The position numbers and the translations under genes are program-made. The notes under the pieces are model-generated. The model did not search any database. It was not told where the DNA came from and saw only the letters and a program-made list of their open reading frames with translations. A stretch of DNA of 53,730 bases, from the NCBI GenBank assembly GCA_016195325.1, contig JACPZX010000041.1, forward strand, positions 1 to 53,730, given 5' to 3'. Source of the DNA: Acidobacteriota bacterium. Lineage in GTDB: Bacteria; Acidobacteriota; Polarisedimenticolia; JACPZX01. Positions 26,986 through 35,911 of this stretch are shown here, piece by piece (positions within the stretch are counted from its first letter, which is position 1; each line of letters begins with the position of its first letter).

Positions 26986-28231
26986 GCGCCTCGATCGCGC
27001 CGGTCTCGATCTCGTGAATCCGCTCCACCTTCTTCCGCATCCCCGCCAGCAGGTCGAGCGCCTGCGCCGCGCTCAGCGGGAAAGCGATCGCGGCCTGATC
27101 TCTCAGCGCCGCGAGCTTCCCTTCCACCTCGAGGATACCGGGGACGGAGTCGTCGCCCCCTTCCTCGAACAGACGGGCCTTCAGCCCCATCAGGCCGCGC
27201 GCCTCCACCAGGAGCGGGACGTACTCGGGAAGCGACGCGCCGGCGAGCCCGGTCCAGGCCGCCGCCGACTCGCGGAACCCGGCCGCGACATCACCGAGAG
27301 CCGGAAGCGAGAGCACGCCGCGCGCCTCATCGAGGAAGGCGGCGTACATGGATCGGAAGGCTCCTCCACCGGTTCCCTGCGTCTCGATGCCGCCGTAGCA
27401 GCTCATCAGCGCGTCGAGGAGCGCGGTGCCCGGGGGGAGCGCCCTCGGCCACCCCTTCACGTCCTTCGCGTTCGTCAGGAGGTCGGCCCATTTTTGGAGG
27501 GCCGAGAGACCGAAGTTCGCGCTGCCGGGCTTGATCATCCCCTGGACGCACGCCTGGAGCCCGTCGCGGATCGCGTGGGCGAGATCGGGGGCCCTGTTCG
27601 GCGGCTCCACGAACAGCGTCCGGCTCCGGAGCGAGATGACCGCCGGGCGCGCCGCGGCGAGCTCCTTCGCATCGATGGTGAACGGCTTGCGCGATCGGTC
27701 GGCCACGAGATAACGCCCTGCCTTCTCGTCGAAGCCGTACACGACGATGCAATACACGTGCAGCTTCAGCCATTCGATCGGAAGGCCGTGCCAGGGGAGG
27801 CTCGCCTGCCCCAGCCACACGACGGCGGGCCGGCCTCCGAGGAGCGCTTCGTGTAGATTCTCCTCGGCGGCGCGATGTCCCGAAGCCTCCTTGGTCGTCA
27901 CCCGGCATCCGAGGCGGCCGCAGATCCCCTGAATGAAGTCGGCCTTCGTGCTCTGCCAGAGGTGCCGCGTCCCCACCGAGACAAAGGTGCTGCCGCCCGT
28001 CTCGAAAAGGAAGTACCCGCAGCCGATGCCGCCTCCTATTCCGAGGAGCATCTCCTCGGAATAGGGAGCGCCGGTGTGGGGCGCCTTGAGCCCGAGGTGA
28101 TCGAGGATGTTCCTGAGGTGCGCCGTCTCGTGGTGCCTGCCCCCGGAGTGCCGGTAGCCCGGGACGCCGAGCTTCGGGGCTGGAGGGGGAGGCGCCTTGA
28201 TCTTCTTCTTCGAGCGGACACCCGTCGCCAT
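26966..28231 (-). CDS. BtrH N-terminal domain/DUF4872 protein
   Basis: A 421-aa cytoplasmic protein. The N-terminal half resembles the butirosin biosynthesis protein H domain: GRHHETAHLRNILDHLG (about 30-46), then YSEEMLLGIGGGIGCGYFLF, and a later HVYCIVVYGFDEKAGRYLVADRS that may hold the His and Asp of a papain-like fold. The C-terminal half matches the DUF4872 pattern (SCYGGIETQGTGGGAFRSMYAAFLDEA). BtrH itself is an acyltransferase, but this family is broad and no aminoglycoside or other biosynthetic genes are nearby. I assign the family only. An Ala/Pro/Lys-rich stretch precedes the domain. The gene is convergent with ttcA, overlapping by 20 bp. Confidence 0.75.
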   Translation of the reverse strand: MATGVRSKKKIKAPPPPAPKLGVPGYRHSGGRHHETAHLRNILDHLGLKAPHTGAPYSEEMLLGIGGGIGCGYFLFETGGSTFVSVGTRHLWQSTKADFIQGICGRLGCRVTTKEASGHRAAEENLHEALLGGRPAVVWLGQASLPWHGLPIEWLKLHVYCIVVYGFDEKAGRYLVADRSRKPFTIDAKELAAARPAVISLRSRTLFVEPPNRAPDLAHAIRDGLQACVQGMIKPGSANFGLSALQKWADLLTNAKDVKGWPRALPPGTALLDALMSCYGGIETQGTGGGAFRSMYAAFLDEARGVLSLPALGDVAAGFRESAAAWTGLAGASLPEYVPLLVEARGLMGLKARLFEEGGDDSVPGILEVEGKLAALRDQAAIAFPLSAAQALDLLAGMRKKVERIHEIETGAIEALRLAIA

Positions 28232-28262
28232 GCGCTCAGTCTGGACGGCGACGCCGGTCAGG

Positions 28263-29204
28263 TCAAGGAGACGCGGGGGATCCGCCGCCCCCGAGAAATT
28301 CCTCCACGCGGGCGACGAAGGCGTCGCTCTCCTCGCAATAGGGGAGGTGCCCGCTCCTCTCGAAGATCGCGAGCTCCGACCCGGGGATCGCCCTGTGAAT
28401 GGCGTACGCCACCGACGGGGCGACGTTGAAGTCGTAGCGGCCGGTGACGACGAGGGTCGGGAAATGGAACTTCGGCAGCTCGGGGTTCAGATCGAAGCGC
28501 TGGAGATCGTTCCAGATCGACTTGTTGACGCTCTGGTGGTAGCTCAGGTCGTCCATCCGGGCGAGCATCGCGTCGCGCGCGGCGGAGGTGTAGAAGAGCA
28601 TCGACATGTACTCGCGCATGTCGGCGGCGATCGCCGGCTTGTCCCCCAGCTCCACCGCGAAGGCGAGACCCTCCTCGCGCGCCACCGTCTCGGGGAAGAT
28701 GTTCTTGAAGAGAAAGACGGTGTCCTGGATCTTCGGCGCCGCGGAATCGACGATGAGGAGGTGCGCGATGCGCTCGGGGTGGCGCGCGGCGTAGGCCATG
28801 ACGAGATAGCCGCCCCAGGAGTGGCCCAGAAGCTCCATCCTCTCGAGGCCGAGCCGGGCCCGCAGCGCGTCGAGGTCGGCGATCTGATCCGCGAGGAGGC
28901 ACGACTGCCCCTCCTTGAGCTCGCTCGACCGGCCGTTGCCGCGCTGGTCGTAGAAGATCACCTTCCGTTTCGCGGCCAGACGCTCCCAGGCGTTCGAGCA
29001 GTGCACGTACCCGTGATCGAAGCCCGGCCCGCCGTTCACGACGACGAGCGGCGCTCCCGCGCCGCCGCCCGTCACCTCGTAGTAGATCGAGACGCCCCCC
29101 GTCTCGAACGTCTGTCCCTTCTCGGGCGCGGGTGCCGGCGCGGCGGCGAGCAGCACGATCGCGGACATCGCGGCGGCGCCGCGCAAGGTCTTCTCTTGTC
29201 TCAC
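28263..29204 (-). CDS. exported alpha/beta hydrolase, proline iminopeptidase-like (S33)
   Basis: A 313-aa hydrolase with an N-terminal hydrophobic signal (AAAMSAIVLLAAAPAPAP). The oxyanion-hole motif is NGGPGFDHG (57-65), the nucleophile elbow is GHSWGG with S129, and the likely acid and histidine are in TGRYDFNV and ERSGHLPY. DQRGNGRS is typical of S33 prolyl aminopeptidases, so an N-terminal proline-releasing peptidase is the best guess; related esterases share these features. The start is the GTG at 29202-29204, decided by AAGGAGGA (29216-29209) just upstream. The 183-bp region to the divergent sigma factor gene holds a promoter for the latter. Confidence 0.83.
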   Translation of the reverse strand: MRQEKTLRGAAAMSAIVLLAAAPAPAPEKGQTFETGGVSIYYEVTGGGAGAPLVVVNGGPGFDHGYVHCSNAWERLAAKRKVIFYDQRGNGRSSELKEGQSCLLADQIADLDALRARLGLERMELLGHSWGGYLVMAYAARHPERIAHLLIVDSAAPKIQDTVFLFKNIFPETVAREEGLAFAVELGDKPAIAADMREYMSMLFYTSAARDAMLARMDDLSYHQSVNKSIWNDLQRFDLNPELPKFHFPTLVVTGRYDFNVAPSVAYAIHRAIPGSELAIFERSGHLPYCEESDAFVARVEEFLGGGGSPASP

Positions 29205-29314
29205 GGATTCCTCCTTCGCGGGTGATGGGACAGCGCGTCTCACGGCCACCCGAAGTACCACGCGAACCCCGGGGCGTCAAGAGAGCGGCGCCGCCGGGCC
29301 CGGAGCCGGGAAGC

Positions 29315-29343
29315 TGGACGGCGCGGGGCTTCCGGCGTACGAT
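29315..29343 (+). promoter_or_regulatory. candidate promoter of the ECF sigma gene
   Basis: TGGACG (29315-29320), a 17-bp spacer and TACGAT (29338-29343) give 4 of 6 matches in each hexamer. The leader would be about 38 bases and includes AGGGG before the ATG at 29388. Confidence 0.4.
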
Positions 29344-29387
29344 CGCCGCGACTCGATGTCGATCGCCGATCCAGGGGTCACCCGCGC

Positions 29388-29954
29388 ATGGAGCCCACGA
29401 TCTCATCGCTGATCGCCGCGGCCGACCGCGGTGAGCCCCGAGCCGCGGACGCGCTCTTCGCGGCCCTCTACGGTGAGCTCCACCGCCTGGCGCGCCACGA
29501 GCTCGGCCGGCACGGCGGGCCGGTGAGCCTCGGCGCCACGACCCTTCTCCACCAGGCGTACATCGACATCGCCGCGCGCGCGGGCGCGTCGTTTCCCGAT
29601 CGGGCGCGGTTCATGGGATACGCGGCGCGGGTGATGCGCGGGCTGATCCTCGAGCACGTCCGATCGCGGCGCGCCGTGAAGCGCGGCGGCCAGATCCACA
29701 TCACCGCGATCGACACGGAGCCCGGCGACGCGACGATCGACGTCCCCGGGCTGACGCAGATGAGCGACGCGCTGGACGAGCTCGCCCGCCTCGACGCGGG
29801 GCTGGCGCAGGTCGTCGACCTGAAATTCTTCTGCGGCTTTTCGTTCGCCGAGATCGCCGCGATGCGCGGGGTGGCCGAGCGCACGGTCCAGCGGCAGTGG
29901 GAGAAGGCGCGGATCTACCTCCACCGCAGCCTGCGGGGGGATCCCCCCACCTGA
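29388..29954 (+). CDS. ECF-type RNA polymerase sigma factor, STK-linked group
   Basis: A 188-aa sigma factor with sigma2 (about 20-95) and sigma4 (about 130-183, helix-turn-helix FSFAEIAAMRGVAERTVQRQW). It resembles the planctomycete/acidobacterial ECF family (TIGR02999-like) often encoded beside Ser/Thr kinases. Where most ECF factors have the acidic DAED of region 2.2, this one reads G49-A-T-T52 before LLHQAYID. In the kinase-controlled ECF43 factor EcfP of Vibrio, the missing acidic motif is replaced functionally by a phosphothreonine. T51 and T52 are therefore candidate phosphosites (inference). A convergent Ser/Thr kinase gene ends 10 bases downstream, and no anti-sigma gene is present. 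Confidence 0.87.
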   Translation: MEPTISSLIAAADRGEPRAADALFAALYGELHRLARHELGRHGGPVSLGATTLLHQAYIDIAARAGASFPDRARFMGYAARVMRGLILEHVRSRRAVKRGGQIHITAIDTEPGDATIDVPGLTQMSDALDELARLDAGLAQVVDLKFFCGFSFAEIAAMRGVAERTVQRQWEKARIYLHRSLRGDPPT

Positions 29955-29964
29955 TGGCTCTCTT

Positions 29965-32748
29965 CTACCGCCCCTCGCGGGCGCGCAGATCCGCGAGGGC
30001 CTCCTCGATCCTCGGGAGCTGGAAGGGCTCCGCGCGTTCGAGAGTTCGGCGCGCCTCGATGAGGGACGCCTCGGCCTCGGGATAGCGGCCGCGCGCCGTC
30101 TGGCATCGGCCGGCATAGAGGAGAGTCCGCCCGATGAGACGATGGCCGGGCGGAAGCGCCCGGCGTGCGGCCGCCAGGACCTCTGCGAGAAGACGCTCGG
30201 CCTCGTCGAGGCTCCCCCGGCTCGTGCGGACGTCGCCGAGCGCGGCCATGGCCCCGAGAGTGCTCGCGTTCTCCGACCCCATCTTGCGCCGGGAGCGTTC
30301 GACGGCGTCGACGAGAATCGACTCCGCCTCGACCTGTTTCCCCTCGTCGTGGAGGACTGCGGCCAGATTCTGCAAGGAGTCGAGCGTGTCGGGGTGATCC
30401 TCGCCGAGCGTCCGGCGCCGCGTTTCGAGGACGCCGCGCAGAGTCACCTCCGCCTCCCCGAATCTTCCCTGGGCCTCCCGCAACAGCGCCATCCCGGTGA
30501 GCGCCATGAGCGTGCGCGGATGCTCCGGCCCTACGGCGCGCCGGAAACCGTCCACCGATTCGCGGGTGTAGGGCTCGGCTTCGGCGAGCCTTCCCTCGAT
30601 CCGGAGGACGTACCCCATCATGTGCACGGACAGCAACGTCTGAGGGTGGTCGCCGCCGAAGACTCGGCGCCGCGTCTCCAGGGCCTCCCGGAACAACGGT
30701 TCCGCCTTCGCGAGTTTTCCCTCGGTCATCAGATCGAGGCCCAGGTTGCTCATCGCCGTGAGCGTGTGTGGATGGTCGCTGCCGATGGTGCGCCGGCACT
30801 TGTCGAGAACCTCGTGGAAGTACGGCTCGGCTTCCGAGGGCTTGTCCTCGTTCTGGAGGAGGAGGCCGAAGTTGTTCAACCCCATGAGCAGGTCGGGATC
30901 GTCCGGGCCGAGCGTCCGGCGCCGGACGTCGAGCGCCTCACGAAGATATCTCTCCGCCTCGGGGAGCTTCCCCTCGAGCTGCAGGAGGAGGCCCAGGTTG
31001 TTGAGCGACGTGAGGAAGGCGGGGTCGTCCTTCCCGAGGATGCTCCGCCGTCCCTCGAAAGCCTCGCGGAAGGAGATCTCCGCCTCCGCGAGCTTCCCCT
31101 GATCCTGCTGAACTCCTCCCAGGACATCGACCGCCTCCAGGGCCTCGGGGCTCCCGGCGCCGAGTTGCTCGCGCCGCAGCGCCACTGTCTTCTCCGCGAG
31201 GGGCCTGGCCGAGTCGTAGAGACCGAGACTTCGATACACCTCGGTGAGCGTCAGCGTGAGCTGCGCGCGGACCAGCGGCTCGTCGGCCAGTTCCCTGTCG
31301 ATCTTCTCGGCGCCGCGATCGAGGATCTCCCGCGCCGTGATCGTGTTCCCCCGGGCCGCGCTCGGGTTCGACACCTCGAAGAGGTCGGTCAGCACGCTGA
31401 GTGCCCGCGTCGCCGTTTTCGCCTCCCGGTTCGCGCGATCCCGCTCGCGGGCGATCCTGGCGGACTGGAGCGCCATCGCGCCCGCGAAGCCCGCGAGCGC
31501 CAGCACTCCGAGCGCGGCGAACGCCACACCCACGCTGTGCCGCCCCACGAACTTCCGCGCGCGGTAACCCGCGCTCGCGGGGCCGGCCACGACGGGGAGG
31601 CTCCCGAGATGCCTCCTGATGTCCGCCGCGAGATCCGCGGCCGAGCCGTACCGGCGCTCGCGGTCCTTCTCGAGCGCCTTCATCACGATCCAGTCGAGCT
31701 CCCCCCTGAGCTGGCGCCGCAGCGTCACGGCGTCCACCCCGCGTCGCGTCGCCGATTCGGTCGCGAGGGCGCCGCCTGCGCCGCTCAGGCGCGCGCTCGG
31801 CCTCTTCGGCTCCTCCTCGCGGATCCTCCTGCGGATCTCGTCGTGCCCCCCCTCGCGCGTGGCGCCCGCGTCGAACGGGCGCACGCCGACGAGGAGCTCG
31901 TAGAGCATCACTCCGAGGGAGTAGACGTCGGTGCGCGTGTCGAGATCCCGGCACGCCGGGTCCGCCTGCTCGGGGCTCATGTACTCCGGCGTGCCGATCA
32001 GCGTGCCGGCGATCGTCTGCGGCGGGCGATCCGCCGGCCCCTCCGAGGTCGCCTTCGCGACGCCGAAGTCGATGATCTTCGGGACCGGCCTTCCGTCCTC
32101 CATCGCGACCAGGACGTTCGAGGGCTTGAGATCGCGGTGGATGAGCGCCTTCTGGTGCGCGTGCTGCACGCCGTCGCACACGCGCATGAAGAGCTCCAGC
32201 CGCTCCCGCGTGGTGAGCCGGTTCCGGTCGCAGTGCTCTGTGATCGCGACGCCACGGACGTACTCCATGACGAAATAGGGACGGCCGAGGGGGGTCGAGC
32301 CGGCGTCGAACACTTTCGCGACGGCCGAGTGATCCATGAGCGCGAGAGCCTGGCGCTCGGCCTCGAACCGGGCCACGACCAGCGCGGTGTCCATTCCCTG
32401 CTTGATGATCTTGATCGCGACGTCGCGCCTCACGGGCTCCCGCTGCTCCGCGAGCCAGACCTCTCCCATCCCGCCTTCACCGAGCGGGGAGACGAGCCTG
32501 TACGGGCCGATCACGTCGCCGGCGATCGCCGTCCCGACGCGAAGGTCCGGGCCGGCCATGAGGAACCCTTCCGCGTCCGCGGCGCGGTGCTCGTCGAGAA
32601 GAGTCGCGAGGTCTGCGGCGAACGAGGGATCGCGGGCCCTCAGGATGACGAGGAACCCGGCGCGCTTCTCGACCGGGAGGTCGAGGACCTCGTCCAGGCT
32701 CGCCTCGAGCCGTCGCCAGCGATCAGGGCTCAGCAGTGTCATCGGCAT
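29965..32748 (-). CDS. transmembrane Ser/Thr protein kinase with kinesin-light-chain-type TPR sensor
   Basis: A 927-aa PknB-type kinase. A short N-terminal helical region (1-80) precedes the kinase domain (about 82-390): glycine loop LGEGGMGEVW, K113, HRDLKPSN (204-211) and DFG at 227-229. One membrane helix lies near 410-430. The C-terminal half contains about ten 42-residue TPR units of the kinesin-light-chain type (ALDVRRRTLGPDDPDLLMGL). All catalytic residues are present. The TPR part lies beyond the membrane helix, so it may sense or bind extracytoplasmic protein. Its stop is 10 bases from the stop of the ECF sigma gene, making the sigma factor a probable target. No ribosome-binding site is evident before the ATG at 32748; the third codon is also ATG. 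Confidence 0.9.
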   Translation of the reverse strand: MPMTLLSPDRWRRLEASLDEVLDLPVEKRAGFLVILRARDPSFAADLATLLDEHRAADAEGFLMAGPDLRVGTAIAGDVIGPYRLVSPLGEGGMGEVWLAEQREPVRRDVAIKIIKQGMDTALVVARFEAERQALALMDHSAVAKVFDAGSTPLGRPYFVMEYVRGVAITEHCDRNRLTTRERLELFMRVCDGVQHAHQKALIHRDLKPSNVLVAMEDGRPVPKIIDFGVAKATSEGPADRPPQTIAGTLIGTPEYMSPEQADPACRDLDTRTDVYSLGVMLYELLVGVRPFDAGATREGGHDEIRRRIREEEPKRPSARLSGAGGALATESATRRGVDAVTLRRQLRGELDWIVMKALEKDRERRYGSAADLAADIRRHLGSLPVVAGPASAGYRARKFVGRHSVGVAFAALGVLALAGFAGAMALQSARIARERDRANREAKTATRALSVLTDLFEVSNPSAARGNTITAREILDRGAEKIDRELADEPLVRAQLTLTLTEVYRSLGLYDSARPLAEKTVALRREQLGAGSPEALEAVDVLGGVQQDQGKLAEAEISFREAFEGRRSILGKDDPAFLTSLNNLGLLLQLEGKLPEAERYLREALDVRRRTLGPDDPDLLMGLNNFGLLLQNEDKPSEAEPYFHEVLDKCRRTIGSDHPHTLTAMSNLGLDLMTEGKLAKAEPLFREALETRRRVFGGDHPQTLLSVHMMGYVLRIEGRLAEAEPYTRESVDGFRRAVGPEHPRTLMALTGMALLREAQGRFGEAEVTLRGVLETRRRTLGEDHPDTLDSLQNLAAVLHDEGKQVEAESILVDAVERSRRKMGSENASTLGAMAALGDVRTSRGSLDEAERLLAEVLAAARRALPPGHRLIGRTLLYAGRCQTARGRYPEAEASLIEARRTLERAEPFQLPRIEEALADLRAREGR

Positions 32749-32826
32749 CGTGGGCGGAAGCCCGCCCCGAGGTCCGCGTGGAAGTGTGATGGGAAGAGTA
32801 CGCCCGACACCGCTTTCCTGTCCATG

Positions 32827-32861
32827 CCGAACTCCGGGCGGCCGGCGCGCCCGGGGTTCGG
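32827..32861 (-). terminator. strong GC hairpin after the delta-60 gene
   Basis: Arms 32827-32840 and 32848-32861 pair over 14 bp with one G-U wobble around a 7-base loop. The hairpin begins about 30 bases after the stop of the delta-60 gene and ahead of the co-oriented kinase gene. No U-tract follows, so it may be a U-less terminator, an mRNA-stabilising stem or an attenuator. Confidence 0.5.
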
Positions 32862-32890
32862 CTCGAGCGAGCTTCCGCCGGCGTCTCCCG

Positions 32891-35011
32891 CTACTTCCCC
32901 TGGGAGGGGATGCGGGTCGTGAGCGTCGCGTTGTTGTTGGCCGGATTGGGATCGAACGTCGGCGATATCACGCCGGCGGTGTTGGAGACCGAATTCTTCC
33001 CCTTGCTCGAGACCTTCACGGTGACGGTGACTTTGACCGTCGATCCGCTCGCGAGCGGGCCGACCCACCAGGAGACGGTACCGCCGGCCCCCACCGGGGG
33101 CGGCAACAGCCCGGCACCCGTCGCGCTCACGAAGGTGCAGTTCGCGGGGACCGCGTCGTTGATGACGACGTCACCGGCCGGGCCGGGGCCGTTGTTCACG
33201 AGCTGGAGCGTGTAGACGAGGCTCTGTCCGGGCGAGACCTTCGTGACGGTCGTCGACTCGCTGATCGCGAGATCCGCCCGCTCGACCGTGACCCCGAAGC
33301 CGCACGAGTCGGCGTTGCCGGAGGCGTCCGTCGCGGCGCAGGCCACCGGTGTCGTCCCCACCGGGAAGATCGAGCCCGACGGCGGTGCGCACGAGGTGGT
33401 GGCGCCGGGGCAGTTGTCGGTGGCGGCCGGGGAGGGGTACGTGACAGGAACCCCGGCGGACGACGTCCCGGGAGCGACGACGCTCGCGGGACACGTGATC
33501 CTCGGCGGCTCGACGTCGTGGACGGTGACCTTGAACGTGCAGCTCGCCGCACCGTCGGAGCAGGAGACGTCCGTGTCTCCGACGGGAAAGAGCGATCCCG
33601 AGAGGTGGTCACAGGTGACCGTCCCGCAGGCTCCGCTCTCCGTCGGAGCCGGATACGTGACGGCGGCGCCGCACTGTCCGGGATCGGTGGGCATGGTGAA
33701 GGAGCCTGGGCAGACGAGCGCGCAGGGTGGCACCGAGCTGCTCAGGAGCCTGATGAGACCGAAGTCGACCGTGGAGCTTCCCGCCACGACGATTCCGGCG
33801 TGGGCGTCAATGGCGACGGCCTGCGCCAGGCTCAGGGCGTCGTCGAAGTCGGTGATCACGATGCCTCCCCCGAAGCTGCCGTCGAGCGTGCCGTCGTGGA
33901 GGTAGCGGGCCACCGCGATCATCGGGTGCGTCTGGCTGTTCAGAGCGTCCGCGGCGATTCCCGCTGCGACGATCTTGCCGGCGGCGTCGACGGCGACGGC
34001 GAGGATTTCGGACTGCGGCGAGACATCGGTGACCACCGTTCCCGTCGTGTTGAATCCCGTGTCGAGCGATCCATCGCCATTGTAGCGGACGAGGGTGAAG
34101 TGGGAGCCGCTCACACCGGAGACGAAGGCCGATCGTCCACCCACCACGATCCGACCGTCGGCGTCGAGGGCGATGGCATGCGCCGTATCCCCATGCCCCC
34201 CGACGTCCGTGGTGACTCTCCCGGTTCCGTTGAAGTCGTGATCGAGCGTTCCATCGGCGTGGCACCGCGCGACCGCGATCAGGCCGTTCGAAGTTCCCGC
34301 CACGACGATTCTTCCACCGGAGTCGAGGGCGACGGCAAACCCAAAGGCGCTAATCCCGGCGAAGTCGAACGTCACTTTGCCGTCCCCCTGGCTGTCTCCG
34401 TCGAACGTGTCGTCCAGCGTGCCGTCCTCGTTGTACCGGACCAGCGCCATTCTGGCCGCAGGGATGTTCGCGCTCCCTCCCGCGACGATGATCTTCCCCC
34501 CGGCGTCGATCGCGACCCCGCTCGCAAACGACGAGATGCCGAATGCGGTGGTCACCGTCCCTGTCCCGTTGAAGACGGTGTCCAGGGTGCCGTCATCATT
34601 GAGGCGGGCCACCGCAATGTCCTGGTGCGTGCCGATGTAGGAAACTCCCGCCACGACAATCCGTCCCTGACCGTCGACGGCGACGGCATTGGCGCTCGCG
34701 TTTTTCCCGTCGAACTGGACGGTCACCAGGCCGTTCGTGCCGAAGCTGGTGTCCAGGGTGCCGTCCTCGTTGTAGCGCGCGACGGCGAAGTCTCTTTGCA
34801 CGCCGTCGGACGAGACTCCCGCCGCCACGATCCTTCCGTGGGCGTCGATGACGACGGCGGTCACGGCGTCGCCGAACCCGCTGAAGTCGGTGGTCACCTT
34901 GCCGTCGAAGCTGAACGACGGGTCGAGATCGCCGTCGGCGGCCCGCACCGGCACCGCCATGCCGGCGACGAGCATCATCACCGCGACGAAGAGCATCCTC
35001 TCCTGTCTCAT
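32891..35011 (-). CDS. secreted delta-60 repeat, HYR and DUF11 domain protein
   Basis: A 706-aa exported protein. The signal peptide ends near PVRAAD (about 25). Seven delta-60-type repeats follow (about 27-425), with cores such as AVAVDGQGRIVVAG and DGTLDTSF, predicted to form a beta-propeller. Two HYR-like Ig domains (about 430-590; FPVGDTDVSC and FPVGTTPVAC) and one DUF11 domain (about 592-700; GQSLVYTLQLVNNGPGPAGD) complete it. There is no anchor or sorting motif I recognise. These modules are common in surface or secreted adhesive proteins; no enzyme motif is seen. A GGGAGG ribosome-binding site precedes the ATG at 35011. It is divergent from the SDR gene across 148 bp. Confidence 0.87.
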   Translation of the reverse strand: MRQERMLFVAVMMLVAGMAVPVRAADGDLDPSFSFDGKVTTDFSGFGDAVTAVVIDAHGRIVAAGVSSDGVQRDFAVARYNEDGTLDTSFGTNGLVTVQFDGKNASANAVAVDGQGRIVVAGVSYIGTHQDIAVARLNDDGTLDTVFNGTGTVTTAFGISSFASGVAIDAGGKIIVAGGSANIPAARMALVRYNEDGTLDDTFDGDSQGDGKVTFDFAGISAFGFAVALDSGGRIVVAGTSNGLIAVARCHADGTLDHDFNGTGRVTTDVGGHGDTAHAIALDADGRIVVGGRSAFVSGVSGSHFTLVRYNGDGSLDTGFNTTGTVVTDVSPQSEILAVAVDAAGKIVAAGIAADALNSQTHPMIAVARYLHDGTLDGSFGGGIVITDFDDALSLAQAVAIDAHAGIVVAGSSTVDFGLIRLLSSSVPPCALVCPGSFTMPTDPGQCGAAVTYPAPTESGACGTVTCDHLSGSLFPVGDTDVSCSDGAASCTFKVTVHDVEPPRITCPASVVAPGTSSAGVPVTYPSPAATDNCPGATTSCAPPSGSIFPVGTTPVACAATDASGNADSCGFGVTVERADLAISESTTVTKVSPGQSLVYTLQLVNNGPGPAGDVVINDAVPANCTFVSATGAGLLPPPVGAGGTVSWWVGPLASGSTVKVTVTVKVSSKGKNSVSNTAGVISPTFDPNPANNNATLTTRIPSQGK

Positions 35012-35123
35012 GGGTCCATCCTCCCTTGAAAGTCTCTCGACCGCCCCGACGTCGCGGGGCGGCGATTCCGGTCTCTACCCATGGAGATCGGAATCGGTGC
35101 GGAGAAGACGACAGGAAAAGTGG

Positions 35124-35154
35124 TTGACGGAATGGGATGGGCCGCGCCTAAGAT
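35124..35154 (+). promoter_or_regulatory. candidate leaderless promoter of the SDR gene
   Basis: TTGACG (35124-35129) and TAAGAT (35149-35154) are separated by 19 bp. The -10 ends five bases before the ATG at 35160, so transcription should begin at or next to the start codon. There is no ribosome-binding site. Confidence 0.55.
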
Positions 35155-35159
35155 GCGGA

Positions 35160-35900
35160 ATGGACTTCACGGGCCGCGTCGCGATCGTCACCGGCGCGTC
35201 GCGCGGCCTCGGCCGCGCGGCGGCGGCCCGCCTGCACGAGCGCGGCGCCTCCGTCGCCGTCAACGCGCGCGATGAGGCCCGCGCCGCCGAGGTCGCGAGC
35301 GCGATCGGCGCGCGCGCCCTCGCGGTGCCGGGGGACATCACCGCCGAGGGCGTCCCCGAAAGAATCGTCCGCGCGACGCTCGAACGGTTCGGGCGCGTGG
35401 ACATCCTCGTCAACAACGCCGCCCACGCGCGATCGACACGGTTCGAGCAGCTCGGCCTCGACGAGTGGCGAGCCGCCCTCGAGACCAACATGACGGCGCC
35501 GTTCCTCCTCATGCGCGCCGCGCTCCCCGCGATGAAGGCGCAGAAGTACGGGCGCGTCGTCAACATCTCGTCGTCGGCGGGCCGGATGGTGAGCACCCTG
35601 GGGGGCGCGCACTACACCGCGTCGAAGACCGGCCTCCTCGGCCTCACGCGGGCCGCCGCGAAGGAGCTGGGGAAGTTCGGCGTCACCGTGAACGCCATCT
35701 GCCCCGGCATGATCGACACCGAGCTGACGCGCGAGACGGCGAGCGCCGAAGTGCTTGCGCGCCTCGCGGGGTCGTACCCGGTGCCGAGGCTCGGCACCTC
35801 CCTCGAAGTCGCGGATCTGGTCTGCTTCGTCGCCTCGGAGGCGGCCGGCTACATCACCGGCGCGTCGTTCGACATCAACGGCGGCGATCTGATGATGTAG
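35160..35900 (+). CDS. short-chain dehydrogenase/reductase (FabG-like SDR)
   Basis: A 246-aa classical SDR of normal length. Cofactor motif TGASRGLG is at 11-18, NNAA at 85-88, the catalytic Ser at about 139 in NISSSAG, Y152 and K156 in YTASK, and the NGGDLMM end is typical of the family. It reduces a carbonyl or oxidises an alcohol with NAD(P)H or NAD(P); FabG-like 3-oxoacyl reduction is the usual default, but the substrate is not evident. The ATG at 35160 starts the Rossmann fold correctly; longer in-frame extensions run into the upstream secreted-protein gene. The symporter gene follows after 11 bases, so the pair are probably co-transcribed. Confidence 0.88.
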   Translation: MDFTGRVAIVTGASRGLGRAAAARLHERGASVAVNARDEARAAEVASAIGARALAVPGDITAEGVPERIVRATLERFGRVDILVNNAAHARSTRFEQLGLDEWRAALETNMTAPFLLMRAALPAMKAQKYGRVVNISSSAGRMVSTLGGAHYTASKTGLLGLTRAAAKELGKFGVTVNAICPGMIDTELTRETASAEVLARLAGSYPVPRLGTSLEVADLVCFVASEAAGYITGASFDINGGDLMM

Positions 35901-35911
35901 GCGGTGACGCG

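Noticed and set aside
28120-28150. Missing catalytic cysteine in the BtrH-like protein (GRHHET)
   Set aside because: As I recall, DUF4872-linked members commonly have GRHWET-type sequence here, so the absence of Cys appears to be a family feature.
28258-29406. A 382-codon ORF overlapping the alpha/beta hydrolase in another frame
   Set aside because: The alternative frame gives an intact hydrolase with all catalytic motifs and an AAGGAGGA site; this one gives Arg-rich low-complexity sequence.
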